The translations under genes were made by a program, and so were the position numbers. This document shows positions 28,777 to 38,026 of a DNA stretch of 64,000 nucleotides, piece by piece. The notes under the pieces are model-generated. The model was not told the origin of the DNA, made no database searches, and worked only from the letters and a program-made list of their open reading frames with translations. The stretch comes from Acidobacteriota bacterium. Lineage in GTDB: Bacteria; Acidobacteriota; Blastocatellia; Chloracidobacteriales; JADJPF01. Location: assembly GCA_016213785.1 (NCBI GenBank), contig JACQZQ010000092.1:62001-126000 (forward strand). Reading direction: 5' to 3'. Each line of letters opens with the position of its first letter. Within the stretch, counting starts at the first letter, position 1.

Positions 28777-30186
28777 TTAAAAGGGTGCCCGATGACGGTC
28801 TTCAGAGTCAGATAAGCTTTCTTCCTCAGTAAGAGAGACTGTGTTTTGGCTCGGTGGTGTTTTTACTGATAAATTCTCTTCTAATTTGGAGCTATTTATA
28901 GAATTTGGTTTTAGAATAGGTGCTACTGCTAGTTCTGTTGTAGGTTGAGCTAATTCTTTTAATTCTTTTAATTCTTTTATTTGTTCTGCTTCTTCTAATT
29001 TTATTTCTGTTTTATTTATAGTATTTATTGAATCATTGTTTATAGAGTTTTCTAGAGCTTTTACTACATTTCCTTGGCTGATAAAATTACATAGTGCTTT
29101 AGATTGGTATTGATGGGCAATTTCACGTTTTGACGTGGATATAAATACTTGCATTTTATCAGCTAAATGATTTAGTAAAAGAGAGATTCTATTTAAGTCT
29201 AGTTCTGCATCAATATCATCGATAAGAAAAACTGGATATTCTTCAAATGCTTGGTGATATACAGAGATTTGAGCTAAGTCTAGGGTAATTAGTGCACTAC
29301 GTTGTTCGCCAGCACTACCAAATTTACCAGCTTCTAAAGTATCAATAAGTATTTCCATTTCATCACGATGTGGGCCAATTAAAGAATAGCCTGCGGAAAC
29401 TTCATTTTCCATTCTTAAGCCTAAGCGCTCCGTAATAATTTTTTGGTAATCTGTCCTTGTAGTAGTCTCTATAACACCATGAGATGAGAGAGCAGAAACA
29501 TATCTAATATCAACTTGTTTTTGGCTAAAAAGCTGTTTATTTAGCACTTTACGCAAGCGATTAGTGTAATCTAGTCTTGCCATATGAATTTGAGTGCTAT
29601 AGTCAGCTAATTGCTCATTCCAAGTTTCTATAAGGTCAAAAAACTTTTTAGGTTGAGGATTTTCTTGAGCTTGTTTAAGTAAAACATTTTTTTGTTTTAA
29701 TATACGGTTATATTCTGAAAGAGTTTTTAAGTAAGATGGAAAAAGGCTTAAAACCCCTCTATCTAAAAAGCGGCGGCGTTCAGAAGGTTCTCCTCTAACT
29801 ATCTCCATTTCTTCTGCACAAAAGACTACTACATCTAGATTTCCTATATAGCGAGTTACAGCCTCTCTTTTTCCATTAACATAAAAACTTTTAGTAGTTT
29901 CTTCTAATTGAACTTGTAAATCTTTTTTTAATCGCTCTTTAATTACTGAACCTCGAACATAAGCTTGTTTAGTGTTTTGGTTATTTTGACTACTAGGATT
30001 TAATCTTAGGGTGTCTTTAAGGGTTGAAGTACGAAAAGATTTTGTACTAGCAAGCAAGTAGATTGCTTCTAACCAATTAGTCTTTCCTTGAGCATTATCT
30101 CCGCATAGAATATTAATGCCGGGACATGCAGTTAACTTACCCGAAAGATTACGAAAACCTTCGGTATACATTTCAGTAATTATCAT
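28777..30186 (-). CDS. recF: DNA replication and repair protein RecF, with C-terminal extension
   Basis: Loads RecA at gaps with RecO and RecR. The ABC-type ATPase motifs are present: Walker A GDNAQGKTNWLEAIYLL, the signature region FGSAGEQRSALITLDLAQ and Walker B YPVFLIDDIDAELD. Most RecF proteins are near 360-380 residues. This one has 469, the extra 100 being polar with a KELKELKEL stretch encoded by a 9-bp repeat and an acidic end (TEEESLSDSEDRH). The extension looks disordered. It lies directly upstream of gyrB. Confidence 0.95.
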   Translation of the reverse strand: MIITEMYTEGFRNLSGKLTACPGINILCGDNAQGKTNWLEAIYLLASTKSFRTSTLKDTLRLNPSSQNNQNTKQAYVRGSVIKERLKKDLQVQLEETTKSFYVNGKREAVTRYIGNLDVVVFCAEEMEIVRGEPSERRRFLDRGVLSLFPSYLKTLSEYNRILKQKNVLLKQAQENPQPKKFFDLIETWNEQLADYSTQIHMARLDYTNRLRKVLNKQLFSQKQVDIRYVSALSSHGVIETTTRTDYQKIITERLGLRMENEVSAGYSLIGPHRDEMEILIDTLEAGKFGSAGEQRSALITLDLAQISVYHQAFEEYPVFLIDDIDAELDLNRISLLLNHLADKMQVFISTSKREIAHQYQSKALCNFISQGNVVKALENSINNDSINTINKTEIKLEEAEQIKELKELKELAQPTTELAVAPILKPNSINSSKLEENLSVKTPPSQNTVSLTEEESLSDSEDRHRAPF

Positions 30187-30317
30187 AAGATTAAAAGTAA
30201 ATATTTTATGCTATAACTCCAATATTTTAACAGAATTAAGCCCTCTGGTCTAGCATAGAAATCCGGTCAAAAAATAGAGGAAAATTTCCTATCCATAAGC
30301 CGTTTAAGGAGAGCAAT

Positions 30318-30908
30318 TTGATGGCAATAAATAAGAATACGCAAGTTTTTTCGCCTGAATTTTTATCTACAAATTACAAACATTGGGCAGCAATTGGTCT
30401 AGGATCTAATTTAGGTGATCGTGCTGCTAACCTTTTAAGAGCAGTTTCGCTTTTAATAAAAGCAGATGTAAAGGTTTTAGCTATTTCTGATATTTATGAA
30501 ACAGCCCCGGAAGATTACTTAAAACAAGGAGCTTTTCTTAATCTAGTTATCTTAGTAGCAAGCGATGATTTAATTTCGCCTCATAAACTTTTAGAAGTTT
30601 GTTTAGATATAGAAATTAAGCTTAAAAGAGAGCGAATAATTGATAAAGGGCCACGTATAATAGACCTTGACCTACTTATCTATGATGATTTGGTGATAAA
30701 TAATTTAAGCGATTTAGTAAAAAAATATCCTGATAGCCAAAATTTTTCTTTAGAGCTAACCCTGCCTCATCCACTTATGCATAAAAGGGGTTTTGTACTT
30801 GTTCCTTTAGTAGAGCTAATTCCTCAAGCACTACATCCAATATTTAGAATAAGTTACCAAATGCTATTAGAAAAATTAGACTTAAATGGAAAAGTTATTC
30901 GTTATTAA
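30318..30908 (+). CDS. folK: 2-amino-4-hydroxy-6-hydroxymethyldihydropteridine pyrophosphokinase
   Basis: Transfers pyrophosphate from ATP to the pterin in folate synthesis. Motifs: IGLGSNLGDRAANLLRAV near residue 30, YETAPEDYLKQGAFLNLV near 65, and the catalytic GPRIIDLDLLIYDDLVI near 110, plus LPHPLMHKRGFVLVPLVEL. AAGGAG lies upstream of the ATG. It is divergent from recF and begins a folK-panB-panC block on the plus strand, a frequent cofactor gene grouping. Confidence 0.95.
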   Translation: MMAINKNTQVFSPEFLSTNYKHWAAIGLGSNLGDRAANLLRAVSLLIKADVKVLAISDIYETAPEDYLKQGAFLNLVILVASDDLISPHKLLEVCLDIEIKLKRERIIDKGPRIIDLDLLIYDDLVINNLSDLVKKYPDSQNFSLELTLPHPLMHKRGFVLVPLVELIPQALHPIFRISYQMLLEKLDLNGKVIRY

Positions 30909-31007
30909 AGCTAGCTTTATTATAAATTCACGTTTTAACTTTGCTATAATTAAAAAACCCTAGTAAACCCAACAGAAACTTATTTATTTTATTGATAGGA
31001 AAAATTT

Positions 31008-31865
31008 ATGAGCCATCTTGGAACAGAAGCAACTGGAAAAATTACTACTCAAGTAATTCAGTCTCGTAAACAAAAAGGCGAAAAAATAACTGCTTTAACT
31101 GCTTATGATTATCCATCTGCCCGCTTAGTTGATGAGGCAGGTATAGATATTATTTTGGTCGGAGATTCTCTTAGTAATGTTGTCTTAGGGCATGAAAATA
31201 CGCTCTCCGTAACTTTAGATGATATGTTGGTATTTGCTAGGGCTGTACGTAGAGGCACTAAACGTGCGTTAGTTGTTGGAGATATGCCTTTTGGCTCATA
31301 TCATATTAATGAAGAACGTGCCTTAGAATCTGCTGTACGCTACATTAAAGAGGGCGGTGTAGAGGCTGTTAAAATTGAAGGAGGCCGTACACGTGCTTTA
31401 CTTGTAGAAAGGCTAGTAGAAAATGAAATTCCTGTAATGGGACATATTGGATTAACCCCTCAATCTTTACATAAGATGGGCGGTTATAAAGTCCAAGGAA
31501 AAACACTTAATTCTGCACAAAACCTAATTGAAGATGCTGTAACTCTAGAGCATGCAGGTATTTTTGCTTTAGTCCTAGAAGGTATTCCAGAAGAAATAGC
31601 TTGTTTAATTACAGAAAGGATAAGTATCCCTACTATTGGAATAGGCGCAGGTTCTCATTGTGATGGACAAATACTAGTTTATTCTGATTTACTAGGGCTG
31701 ACTTTTGGACATCAACCAAAATTTGTGCGTAAATATGTAGACTTAAAGAGTATTATTAATCAGGCTTTGACTAAGTATGTTTTAGATATAAAAGAAGGAA
31801 AATTTCCTGCTGATTCAGAGTCTTATCATATGTCTTTAGAAGTAGTGACTAAATTAAAACGGTAA
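31008..31865 (+). CDS. panB: 3-methyl-2-oxobutanoate hydroxymethyltransferase
   Basis: First committed step of pantothenate synthesis: adds a hydroxymethyl group from methylene-tetrahydrofolate to alpha-ketoisovalerate. Family signatures: TAYDYPSARLVDEAGIDIILVGDSL, DMPFGSYHINEERALESAVR, KIEGGR (metal and substrate region), MGHIGLTPQS and GIGAGSHCDGQILVYSDLLGL. 285 residues is normal. AGGAAA precedes the ATG. panC follows after 7 nt. Confidence 0.96.
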   Translation: MSHLGTEATGKITTQVIQSRKQKGEKITALTAYDYPSARLVDEAGIDIILVGDSLSNVVLGHENTLSVTLDDMLVFARAVRRGTKRALVVGDMPFGSYHINEERALESAVRYIKEGGVEAVKIEGGRTRALLVERLVENEIPVMGHIGLTPQSLHKMGGYKVQGKTLNSAQNLIEDAVTLEHAGIFALVLEGIPEEIACLITERISIPTIGIGAGSHCDGQILVYSDLLGLTFGHQPKFVRKYVDLKSIINQALTKYVLDIKEGKFPADSESYHMSLEVVTKLKR

Positions 31866-31872
31866 AGAGCTT

Positions 31873-32763
31873 ATGGAAATAATTAATCGTATTCCTAGAA
31901 TGCGTTCAGTAACAGAAAAACTTCGTCGTGACAAGCGTAAAATAGGTTTTGTTCCTACTATGGGAGCTTTACACGATGGGCATTTAAGCTTAATTCGTCG
32001 TGCTAGGGCAATGAGCGATATAGTTGTAGTGTCGATTTTTGTTAATCCAATACAATTTGGTCGTGGTGAGGATTTTGATGCCTATCCCCGTGATTTAGCT
32101 CGTGATGCTGAACTTGTATCAACAAGAGGAGTAGATTATTTATTTGCTCCTAATATTGATGAAGTTTACCCAGAAGATTTTTCTACCTATGTGATAGTTG
32201 AAGAATTAGGGGAAAAGCTTTGTGGTGTAAGCCGTCCAGGTCATTTTCGTGGGGTTACTACTGTGGTAATGAAACTTTTTAATATAGTAAAACCTCAGTT
32301 TTCTTTCTTTGGTCAAAAGGATGCTCAACAAGTAACAATGATTAAGCGTATGGTACATGACTTATGTGTAGATACGGAAGTTGTTATATGCCCTATTATT
32401 CGTGAAAGCGATGGACTTGCAATGTCTTCACGTAATGCTTATCTAAATGCTGAGGAGCGTAAATCTGCATTAGTTCTATCTCGTGCTCTTCAACAAGCTA
32501 AAAAGCTTTATACTGAAGGCGAAAGAGAAGCTACTAAGTTAATAACTGCAATGAGGCAGATTATTGAAAATGAAGCTATAGCACGAATAGATTATGTAGC
32601 AATTGTTGATAATTTAACTCTAGAACCTATTTCTATAATAGAAGAAAATAGAGCGGCACTAATTCCTTTAGCTGTTTATATTAATCGTGTAAGGCTTATT
32701 GATAATATTACTCTAAATACTTCATCTATGGATGATGAAGATGATGAGACTTCATTTTTTTAG
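31873..32763 (+). CDS. panC: Pantothenate synthetase
   Basis: ATP-dependent condensation of pantoate and beta-alanine. Motifs: GFVPTMGALHDGHLSLI (HIGH-like nucleotide site), VVSIFVNPIQFG, YPRD, FFGQKDAQQVTMIKRMV and SSRNAYL (KMSKS-like, MSSRN). 296 residues. It is coupled to panB. The end is acidic (SSMDDEDDE). It converges on the PilZ protein gene with 12 bp between stops. Confidence 0.96.
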   Translation: MEIINRIPRMRSVTEKLRRDKRKIGFVPTMGALHDGHLSLIRRARAMSDIVVVSIFVNPIQFGRGEDFDAYPRDLARDAELVSTRGVDYLFAPNIDEVYPEDFSTYVIVEELGEKLCGVSRPGHFRGVTTVVMKLFNIVKPQFSFFGQKDAQQVTMIKRMVHDLCVDTEVVICPIIRESDGLAMSSRNAYLNAEERKSALVLSRALQQAKKLYTEGEREATKLITAMRQIIENEAIARIDYVAIVDNLTLEPISIIEENRAALIPLAVYINRVRLIDNITLNTSSMDDEDDETSFF

Positions 32764-32775
32764 CTTAAATAAGAA

Positions 32776-33243
32776 TTAAGTTTCAAAATTAGGTTTTATT
32801 ACATGATGAACGGTTTGAGGTTTACGCTTAATATTTTCTAAGTAATCTAAAAGTAGTTTTTTATCTGCTTGGCTAATCTTAAGAAACTTAACTCCTAGGA
32901 GATAAGAGTATTCTTGGGAATCTATTTTTATATATCTACAGGTCTCTCCAATAATATTTATGGATTTATGAGGAAGAGGTAGTTCTATTTCTAGGTGGGT
33001 ATTAATATCTGTATTAAAATGTGCATGCATTCCATCAACAAAAATTGTTGGGGAAAGAATACTTATTCCGCTCTCGCTTAGATCATAAGTGTTACCTTGG
33101 ATTATACGAGAGCTTTTTTTGCTTCGTCCGCTATAGGCGATACGAAAACAAAGAGGTAAATCCACTTCATAACGAGGACTAACACCCCATTCTAGTACAA
33201 AGCGGCTAAAAGCTGTGCGTAGTTTGTCTGTTATTTTACCCAA
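32776..33243 (-). CDS. PilZ-domain protein
   Basis: 155 residues. The PilZ signature is recognisable: SPRYEVDLPLCFRI near residue 22 (RxxxR-like region weakened, with Arg23 as the only obvious first Arg) and NTYDLSESGISILSP (D/NxSxxG) near residue 50. PilZ domains bind cyclic di-GMP. Because the first motif is not full, ligand binding is uncertain. It lies between panC and parB. The receiver-GGDEF protein at 61665 is a possible source of the ligand. Confidence 0.75.
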   Translation of the reverse strand: MGKITDKLRTAFSRFVLEWGVSPRYEVDLPLCFRIAYSGRSKKSSRIIQGNTYDLSESGISILSPTIFVDGMHAHFNTDINTHLEIELPLPHKSINIIGETCRYIKIDSQEYSYLLGVKFLKISQADKKLLLDYLENIKRKPQTVHHVIKPNFET

Positions 33244-33487
33244 TCGTTTGCCCTTCTTTGCTTAAGGTTTCTAAAGAGTATAGGGCTTTTGTTATTTCTT
33301 GTAATTTTTGGGATTGAATTTTAGCAAGTTAAGTTGCCTGATTCACATAATTTAATTACTTTTTATTTGGAAACTTACCCTCGATTACTTTCTATTGTAG
33401 TTTAAATTTTACTCTCTAGGAAAGAAAAATTTTTTTATAAGAATAAAAATTTAATGCTTATTTTTATTCTGTAAGGAAATTAACCCC

Positions 33488-34339
33488 TTATTTATTTGCT
33501 ATAAATAATTCATATAAGCGATCAAGCTCACTTTCTGAATCAAAACTAAATTGGATACGCCCACCTTTTTTATCATTTAGGTGAATTTTTACTTGTGTTC
33601 CAAAACGTTTTTCTAATTTTTTTTCAGCATCTTTAATATTAGGGTCTTTTTTTACAACAACATCAGTTTTTTTAGCCGGTTCACAAATTTGTTGAACAAG
33701 CTTTTCTACCTCTCTAACTGAAAGGGAATCATCTATTATCCTCTGGGCTAAACGTATTTGTTCATTAAATTTCTGCTCTAGTTTTAGTAAAGCTCTAGCA
33801 TGTCCCATAGAAATTTTTTCTGTTTCTACTAATTCTTGGATCTCTTCAGGTAGTTTAAGCAGTCGTATAATATTAGCTATAGAGGATCGCTCTTTTCCTA
33901 CACGACGGGCAACTTGTTCTTGAGTAAGTTTATGAAAATTAGTAAGTTTTTGATAAGCTAAGGCTTCTTCTATAGGGTTTAATTCTTGACGTGCTATATT
34001 TTCTACTAAGGCTAATTCTAGTAGCTTATCATCAGGAATATCTTTTACTACAGCAGGAATTTTTAATAGTTTAGCTTTTTGTGCTGCTCGCCAACGTCTT
34101 TCCCCTGCAATGATTTGAAAACGATCACCTTTGCGTCTAACTAAAATAGGTTGAACTATACCATTTTCTTCAATCGATTCTGCAAGCTCTTTAAGTCTTT
34201 GTTCATCAAAACGGGTTCGAGGTTGCTCTTCATTGACATCTAAAAGATCTAAGTCTATTTCTAATAATTCTTCATTAGAAGAGCTATTAATTGGAGGCAA
34301 GAGCGCAGAAAGTCCTTTACCTAACGCCTTTTTGGTCAT
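33488..34339 (-). CDS. parB: Chromosome partitioning protein ParB
   Basis: CTP-dependent clamp that loads at parS and spreads on DNA. Motifs: [10 protein letters not shown] at the start, [12 protein letters not shown], the CTP/phosphate motif [28 protein letters not shown], and the helix-turn-helix [23 protein letters not shown]. It overlaps the parA stop by 23 nt. Two parS sites lie upstream of parA (35211-35226, 35262-35277). Confidence 0.96.
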   Translation of the reverse strand: MTKKALGKGLSALLPPINSSSNEELLEIDLDLLDVNEEQPRTRFDEQRLKELAESIEENGIVQPILVRRKGDRFQIIAGERRWRAAQKAKLLKIPAVVKDIPDDKLLELALVENIARQELNPIEEALAYQKLTNFHKLTQEQVARRVGKERSSIANIIRLLKLPEEIQELVETEKISMGHARALLKLEQKFNEQIRLAQRIIDDSLSVREVEKLVQQICEPAKKTDVVVKKDPNIKDAEKKLEKRFGTQVKIHLNDKKGGRIQFSFDSESELDRLYELFIANK

Positions 34340-35090
34340 GGCTAATTACCTCCTTGGCAAGTTTTAAGTAACTATCTGCTCCTTTTGATTTTACATCATA
34401 AAGAATTATAGGTTTGCCATGACTTGGGGCTTCGGCAAGTTTCACATTTCTTGGAATCATTGTCTTAAAAACTTGGCCTCCTAAAAAGTCTCGTAAATCT
34501 GAAGTTACTTGAGATGCTAGTTTTGTACGTTCATCATACATTGTAAGCAAAAATCCCTCTACTGCTAGGTTAGGGTTAAGACTTCGACGAACTCTAATAA
34601 GGGTCTCCCAAATAGCAGAAACCCCTTCTAGGGCAAAATATTCACACTGAACAGGAATTAAAACCGAATCCGCTGCTGCTAAAGCATTTAAGGTAAGTAG
34701 CCCTAAAGATGGAGGACAATCTATTAGTATATAATCATATTTTTCTCTTAGTGGTTCTAAAATGGATTTAAGTTTTAATTCTCGGTCACTTAATTCTACT
34801 AATTCAACTTCTGCTCCTGCTAAATTGCGATCTGCTGGTGCTAGAGCTAATTTTTCTATTTCTGTTTTAATTAAAATATTTTCTACAGGCTCATTCATAA
34901 CTAGGACATGGTAGAAACTTCGTCGTAAATTCTTGGACGTTCCTAGCCCAGAGGTTGAATTAGCTTGAGGATCAATATCTACTAACAGCGTGTTTTTATT
35001 TCCTTTTGCTAACCCAGCAGATAAATTTATTGCCGTAGTAGTTTTGCCTACCCCGCCTTTCTGATTTGCAATAGCAATTATTTTTCCCAT
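34317..35090 (-). CDS. parA: Chromosome partitioning ATPase ParA (Soj)
   Basis: Walker-type ATPase that moves ParB-parS complexes. Motifs: deviant Walker [17 protein letters not shown] near residue 10, [16 protein letters not shown], and Walker [21 protein letters not shown]. The frame extends to a TTG at 35105, but the ATG at 35090 ([13 protein letters not shown]) is preceded by GAAGG and is the family-typical start. It is co-transcribed with parB. Confidence 0.96.
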   Translation of the reverse strand: MGKIIAIANQKGGVGKTTTAINLSAGLAKGNKNTLLVDIDPQANSTSGLGTSKNLRRSFYHVLVMNEPVENILIKTEIEKLALAPADRNLAGAEVELVELSDRELKLKSILEPLREKYDYILIDCPPSLGLLTLNALAAADSVLIPVQCEYFALEGVSAIWETLIRVRRSLNPNLAVEGFLLTMYDERTKLASQVTSDLRDFLGGQVFKTMIPRNVKLAEAPSHGKPIILYDVKSKGADSYLKLAKEVISHDQKGVR

Positions 35091-35200
35091 AAACCCTTCT
35101 TTCAAATCTCTTAAAGAAGATAAGCGCTATATTTCTACCATTAATATTTTTAGCATAATATTTTGAAAAGATAACATAGGCGAATTAGTAGATAAAGTTT

Positions 35201-35236
35201 AACTAGCAAATGTTTCACGTGAAACATTTGCTAGTT
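35201..35236. promoter_or_regulatory. parS site within a 36-bp perfect palindrome
   Basis: The core TGTTTCACGTGAAACA (35211-35226) is the universal parS sequence. The flanks AACTAGCAAA and TTTGCTAGTT extend the dyad to 36 bp without a mismatch. It lies between rsmG and parA, both minus strand. The extended palindrome could also fold as a transcript hairpin ending the rsmG transcript. Confidence 0.95.
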
Positions 35237-35261
35237 TTAATCCCTAAAATTTTATTTTAAG

Positions 35262-35277
35262 TGTTTCACGTGGAACA
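35262..35277. promoter_or_regulatory. Second parS site
   Basis: TGTTTCACGTGGAACA differs from the consensus parS by one base. It overlaps the stop codon of rsmG (35266-35268), and lies 35 bp from the edge of the first site. Confidence 0.92.
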
Positions 35278-35943
35278 TATAGAATAATTTAAGTTGTAAA
35301 GCTGTAATAGTACACGATTTTCACTTTCTGGCAATAGAGTAATCTCGGTTTTATAGCTTAAAAGCTCCTGTTTATAAGTTTCTAAAATAGTTTCTGCTGT
35401 AGGTAAAGAGATAAATAATATTATTTGTTTTGACTTAGCTGCAAATTTAAGAATATTAGGGATTTGTGTTTGTAATTTTTCTAGTGCTCTTATAGTAACT
35501 ATATTTGAGCTAGAAAGTACTTTTTGAAAAAGCTGGTTAATTATTACTAGATTTGGAATCTTGACAGTTCTTCTTACCTCTCCTAAAAAAGCAAATTTTC
35601 TTTGATCCGACTCAATTAAAGTTGTTTCTATTTCAGGTAGTGCTAGAGCTATTGGGATACCTGGAAATCCTGCCCCTGTTCCTATATCAGTAAGAGATTT
35701 TGTTTCTTTATCTATAAAACTTGTAGGAAATAAAGACTCAAAGTAAAGCTGTTTAGCAGCAAGTTTAGGATCTGTAATTTTAGTAAGAGAGATTTTTTTG
35801 TTCCATTTAAGAAGTAATAAAAAATGCTCGCTAGCTTTATTTACTACATCGCTTAAATTATTTTGACAAAGCTTATGTTTTTCACATAGCCTTACCAATT
35901 CTTCTTTCATTTTTTCTACTTCATTATTTATAGAAACTGTCAT
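35266..35943 (-). CDS. rsmG: 16S rRNA m7G527 methyltransferase
   Basis: Methylates G527 of 16S rRNA. SAM-binding motif I is TDIGTGAGFPGIPIALALPE near residue 82, followed by TLIESDQRKFAFLGEV. N-terminal NLSDVVNKASEHFLLLLKWNKKISLTKI is typical GidB. It lies 9 nt after mnmG, the usual gidA-gidB pair. Its stop codon lies inside a parS site. Confidence 0.95.
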   Translation of the reverse strand: MTVSINNEVEKMKEELVRLCEKHKLCQNNLSDVVNKASEHFLLLLKWNKKISLTKITDPKLAAKQLYFESLFPTSFIDKETKSLTDIGTGAGFPGIPIALALPEIETTLIESDQRKFAFLGEVRRTVKIPNLVIINQLFQKVLSSSNIVTIRALEKLQTQIPNILKFAAKSKQIILFISLPTAETILETYKQELLSYKTEITLLPESENRVLLQLYNLNYSICST

Positions 35944-35952
35944 AAAAATTAT

Positions 35953-37833
35953 TTAGACAGACCTGTGCCTAAGCTCTAGCTGAAGGTTAATAATAGATAG
36001 AGCCGCAGATGTAACCCCAGGTATTCTTGAAGCCTGGCCTATTGTTTCTGGCCGCACCCTTGAGAGTTTTTCAACCATTTCTCTAGATAGCCCTGGAATA
36101 GATGAATATTCAAAAGTATTAGGTATTTTACGCTCTTGAGCTTTAGCCAGTCTGTCTGTTTGAACCCGCATCATTTCAATGTAACCTGCATATTTAATAT
36201 CATTAACAGTTACAGAAAGCTCTTCTGGGTCTAGGGTATCTAAAATATTTGCTGGTAGGAGTAGACTTAAATGTTCTGCTGTTACTTCAGGGCGTTTTGC
36301 TAATTTAGCCAAAGAAGTTGTCTCATTTAATTTTGCTTTGCTTGCTTCACAAAAACGGTTAGTTGCTTCACTTCCAAGAGTAGCTTTAACTCTATTAAAA
36401 GCTTGTTTAAGTTCACTAATTCGATCTTGTTTAGCTTGGAAGTTTTGAAAATCCTGGTCGGTTACAAGCCCAATTTGACGACCTAATGTAGTAAGCCTTT
36501 GATCTGCATTATCCATTCTAAGTAGTAATCTTACTTCTGAGCGGGATGTAAACATTCTATAAGGCTCATCTACACCACGAGAAATTAAATCATCTATTAA
36601 AACTCCTATATAGCCCAAATCTCTAGGTAAGACTAATCTTTCGCGTCCTTCAATCATTAAAGCGGCGTTAATTCCAGCTATTAGACCTTGGCAAGCAGCT
36701 TCTTCATAACCTGTTGTTCCATTAATCTGACCTGCATGAAAAAGACCTTTAATTTTTTTAGTTTCAAGAGATGCTGTAAGCTCTGTAGGGTCAACCATAT
36801 CATATTCAATTGCATATCCAGGGCGAATCATTGCAACCAATTCTAAACCAGGAATCTTTCTAACAGCTTGTTCTTGAACATCTAAAGGAAGACTAGTAGA
36901 AAAACCATTAAGATAAACTTCATTAGTTTCATAGCCTTCAGGCTCTAAGAAAAGCTGATGACGATCTTTGTCTGCAAATTTAACTATTTTATCTTCAATT
37001 GAAGGGCAATATCTTGGGCCAATAGATTGAATTTGACCGCTATAGAGCGGTGAACGAGAGATATTTTCTTTAATTATGTTATGAGTCTTTTCGCTAGTAT
37101 AAGCAATATAACAAGGGAGTTGTTTTTGGTTTATTTCTTTTGTTTGAAAGGAAAAAGGAGTAGGTTTATCATCTCCAGGTTGAATTTCAAATTGAGAAAA
37201 GTCTATTGTACGAGCATCAAGACGTGGAGGTGTCCCAGTTTTAAGTCTTGCCATAGAAAATCCTAGTTTAGCAATAGATTGACTAAGTAAAATAGATGCA
37301 ATTTCACCAGAGCGTCCTGCTGAAAAGGTTCGTGTTCCAATATGAATTGTGCCATTTAGAAAAGTTCCTGTTGCTATTACTATAGCTTTTGCCGAGAGTT
37401 TACGGCCATCCATAAACTCAATTCCTATAACCCTACCTTGTTCTGTTAAAATTTCTACTACTTCTCCCTGACGTAAGAACAGCGAAGGAATAGCTTCTAG
37501 TTGTTTACGCATTTCTGTACGATAAATCCCACGATCAGCTTGAGCACGAGGTGATTGTACAGCAGGGCCGCGACTACGATTTAGCACACGAAATTGAATT
37601 CCTGCTTTATCAATAACTTTGCCCATCATTCCGCCTAGAGCATCTATTTCTCTAACAATATGACCTTTAGCAATACCACCTACAGCAGGATTACAAGACA
37701 TTTGAGCGATTAAATCTAAATTGATTGTTACAAGTGCGGTTTGTCGTCCCATCTTAGCTGCTGCTGCTGCTGCCTCACAGCCAGCATGACCTGCACCTAT
37801 AACTATAACTTCAAAATTTTCATTAAATTGCAT
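35953..37833 (-). CDS. mnmG: tRNA uridine-5-carboxymethylaminomethyl modification enzyme MnmG
   Basis: FAD enzyme that, with MnmE, modifies U34 of certain tRNAs. FAD motif GAGHAGCEAAAAAAKMGR is at residues 13-30. Other signatures are CNPAVGGIAKGHIVREIDALGG, the catalytic Cys in RYCPSIEDKI, GQINGTTGYEEAACQGLIAG, and the C-terminal SIPGLSREMVEKLSRVRPETIGQASRIPGVT. 626 residues, complete. It lies in the order mnmE-mnmG-rsmG with a 193-bp gap upstream that holds DnaA-box-like sites. Confidence 0.97.
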   Translation of the reverse strand: MQFNENFEVIVIGAGHAGCEAAAAAAKMGRQTALVTINLDLIAQMSCNPAVGGIAKGHIVREIDALGGMMGKVIDKAGIQFRVLNRSRGPAVQSPRAQADRGIYRTEMRKQLEAIPSLFLRQGEVVEILTEQGRVIGIEFMDGRKLSAKAIVIATGTFLNGTIHIGTRTFSAGRSGEIASILLSQSIAKLGFSMARLKTGTPPRLDARTIDFSQFEIQPGDDKPTPFSFQTKEINQKQLPCYIAYTSEKTHNIIKENISRSPLYSGQIQSIGPRYCPSIEDKIVKFADKDRHQLFLEPEGYETNEVYLNGFSTSLPLDVQEQAVRKIPGLELVAMIRPGYAIEYDMVDPTELTASLETKKIKGLFHAGQINGTTGYEEAACQGLIAGINAALMIEGRERLVLPRDLGYIGVLIDDLISRGVDEPYRMFTSRSEVRLLLRMDNADQRLTTLGRQIGLVTDQDFQNFQAKQDRISELKQAFNRVKATLGSEATNRFCEASKAKLNETTSLAKLAKRPEVTAEHLSLLLPANILDTLDPEELSVTVNDIKYAGYIEMMRVQTDRLAKAQERKIPNTFEYSSIPGLSREMVEKLSRVRPETIGQASRIPGVTSAALSIINLQLELRHRSV

Positions 37834-37849
37834 AACTTACCTAGCCTCT

Positions 37850-38020
37850 CGCTTTTATGAAGAGAAAATTATCTCAGACCAGTTAATAAAACACAACAGT
37901 TGGAGCAGGTTAACAAGGGAGTTTTCCACAGCCTGTGGAAACTTATAATTCGCTTTATTTTCTAGTAATTATCCTGTGAATATATACAAATCTTGTAATA
38001 TGTCTGTGGAAAACTTTTTA
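37850..38020. other. Candidate replication origin: DnaA-box-like cluster between mnmG and mnmE
   Basis: Four words close to the DnaA box lie within 92 bp: TTTTCCACA (37922-37930), TGTGGAAAC (37934-37942), TGTGAATAT (37975-37983) and TGTGGAAAA (38005-38013). The first two form an inverted pair. The rest is AT-rich. The neighbours (mnmG, mnmE, rsmG, parAB, rnpA, rpmH, gyrB, recF) are the classic origin-linked genes. None of the boxes is the perfect TTATCCACA, and dnaA is not nearby, so this is a candidate only. Confidence 0.45.
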
Positions 38021-38026
38021 TAGATA

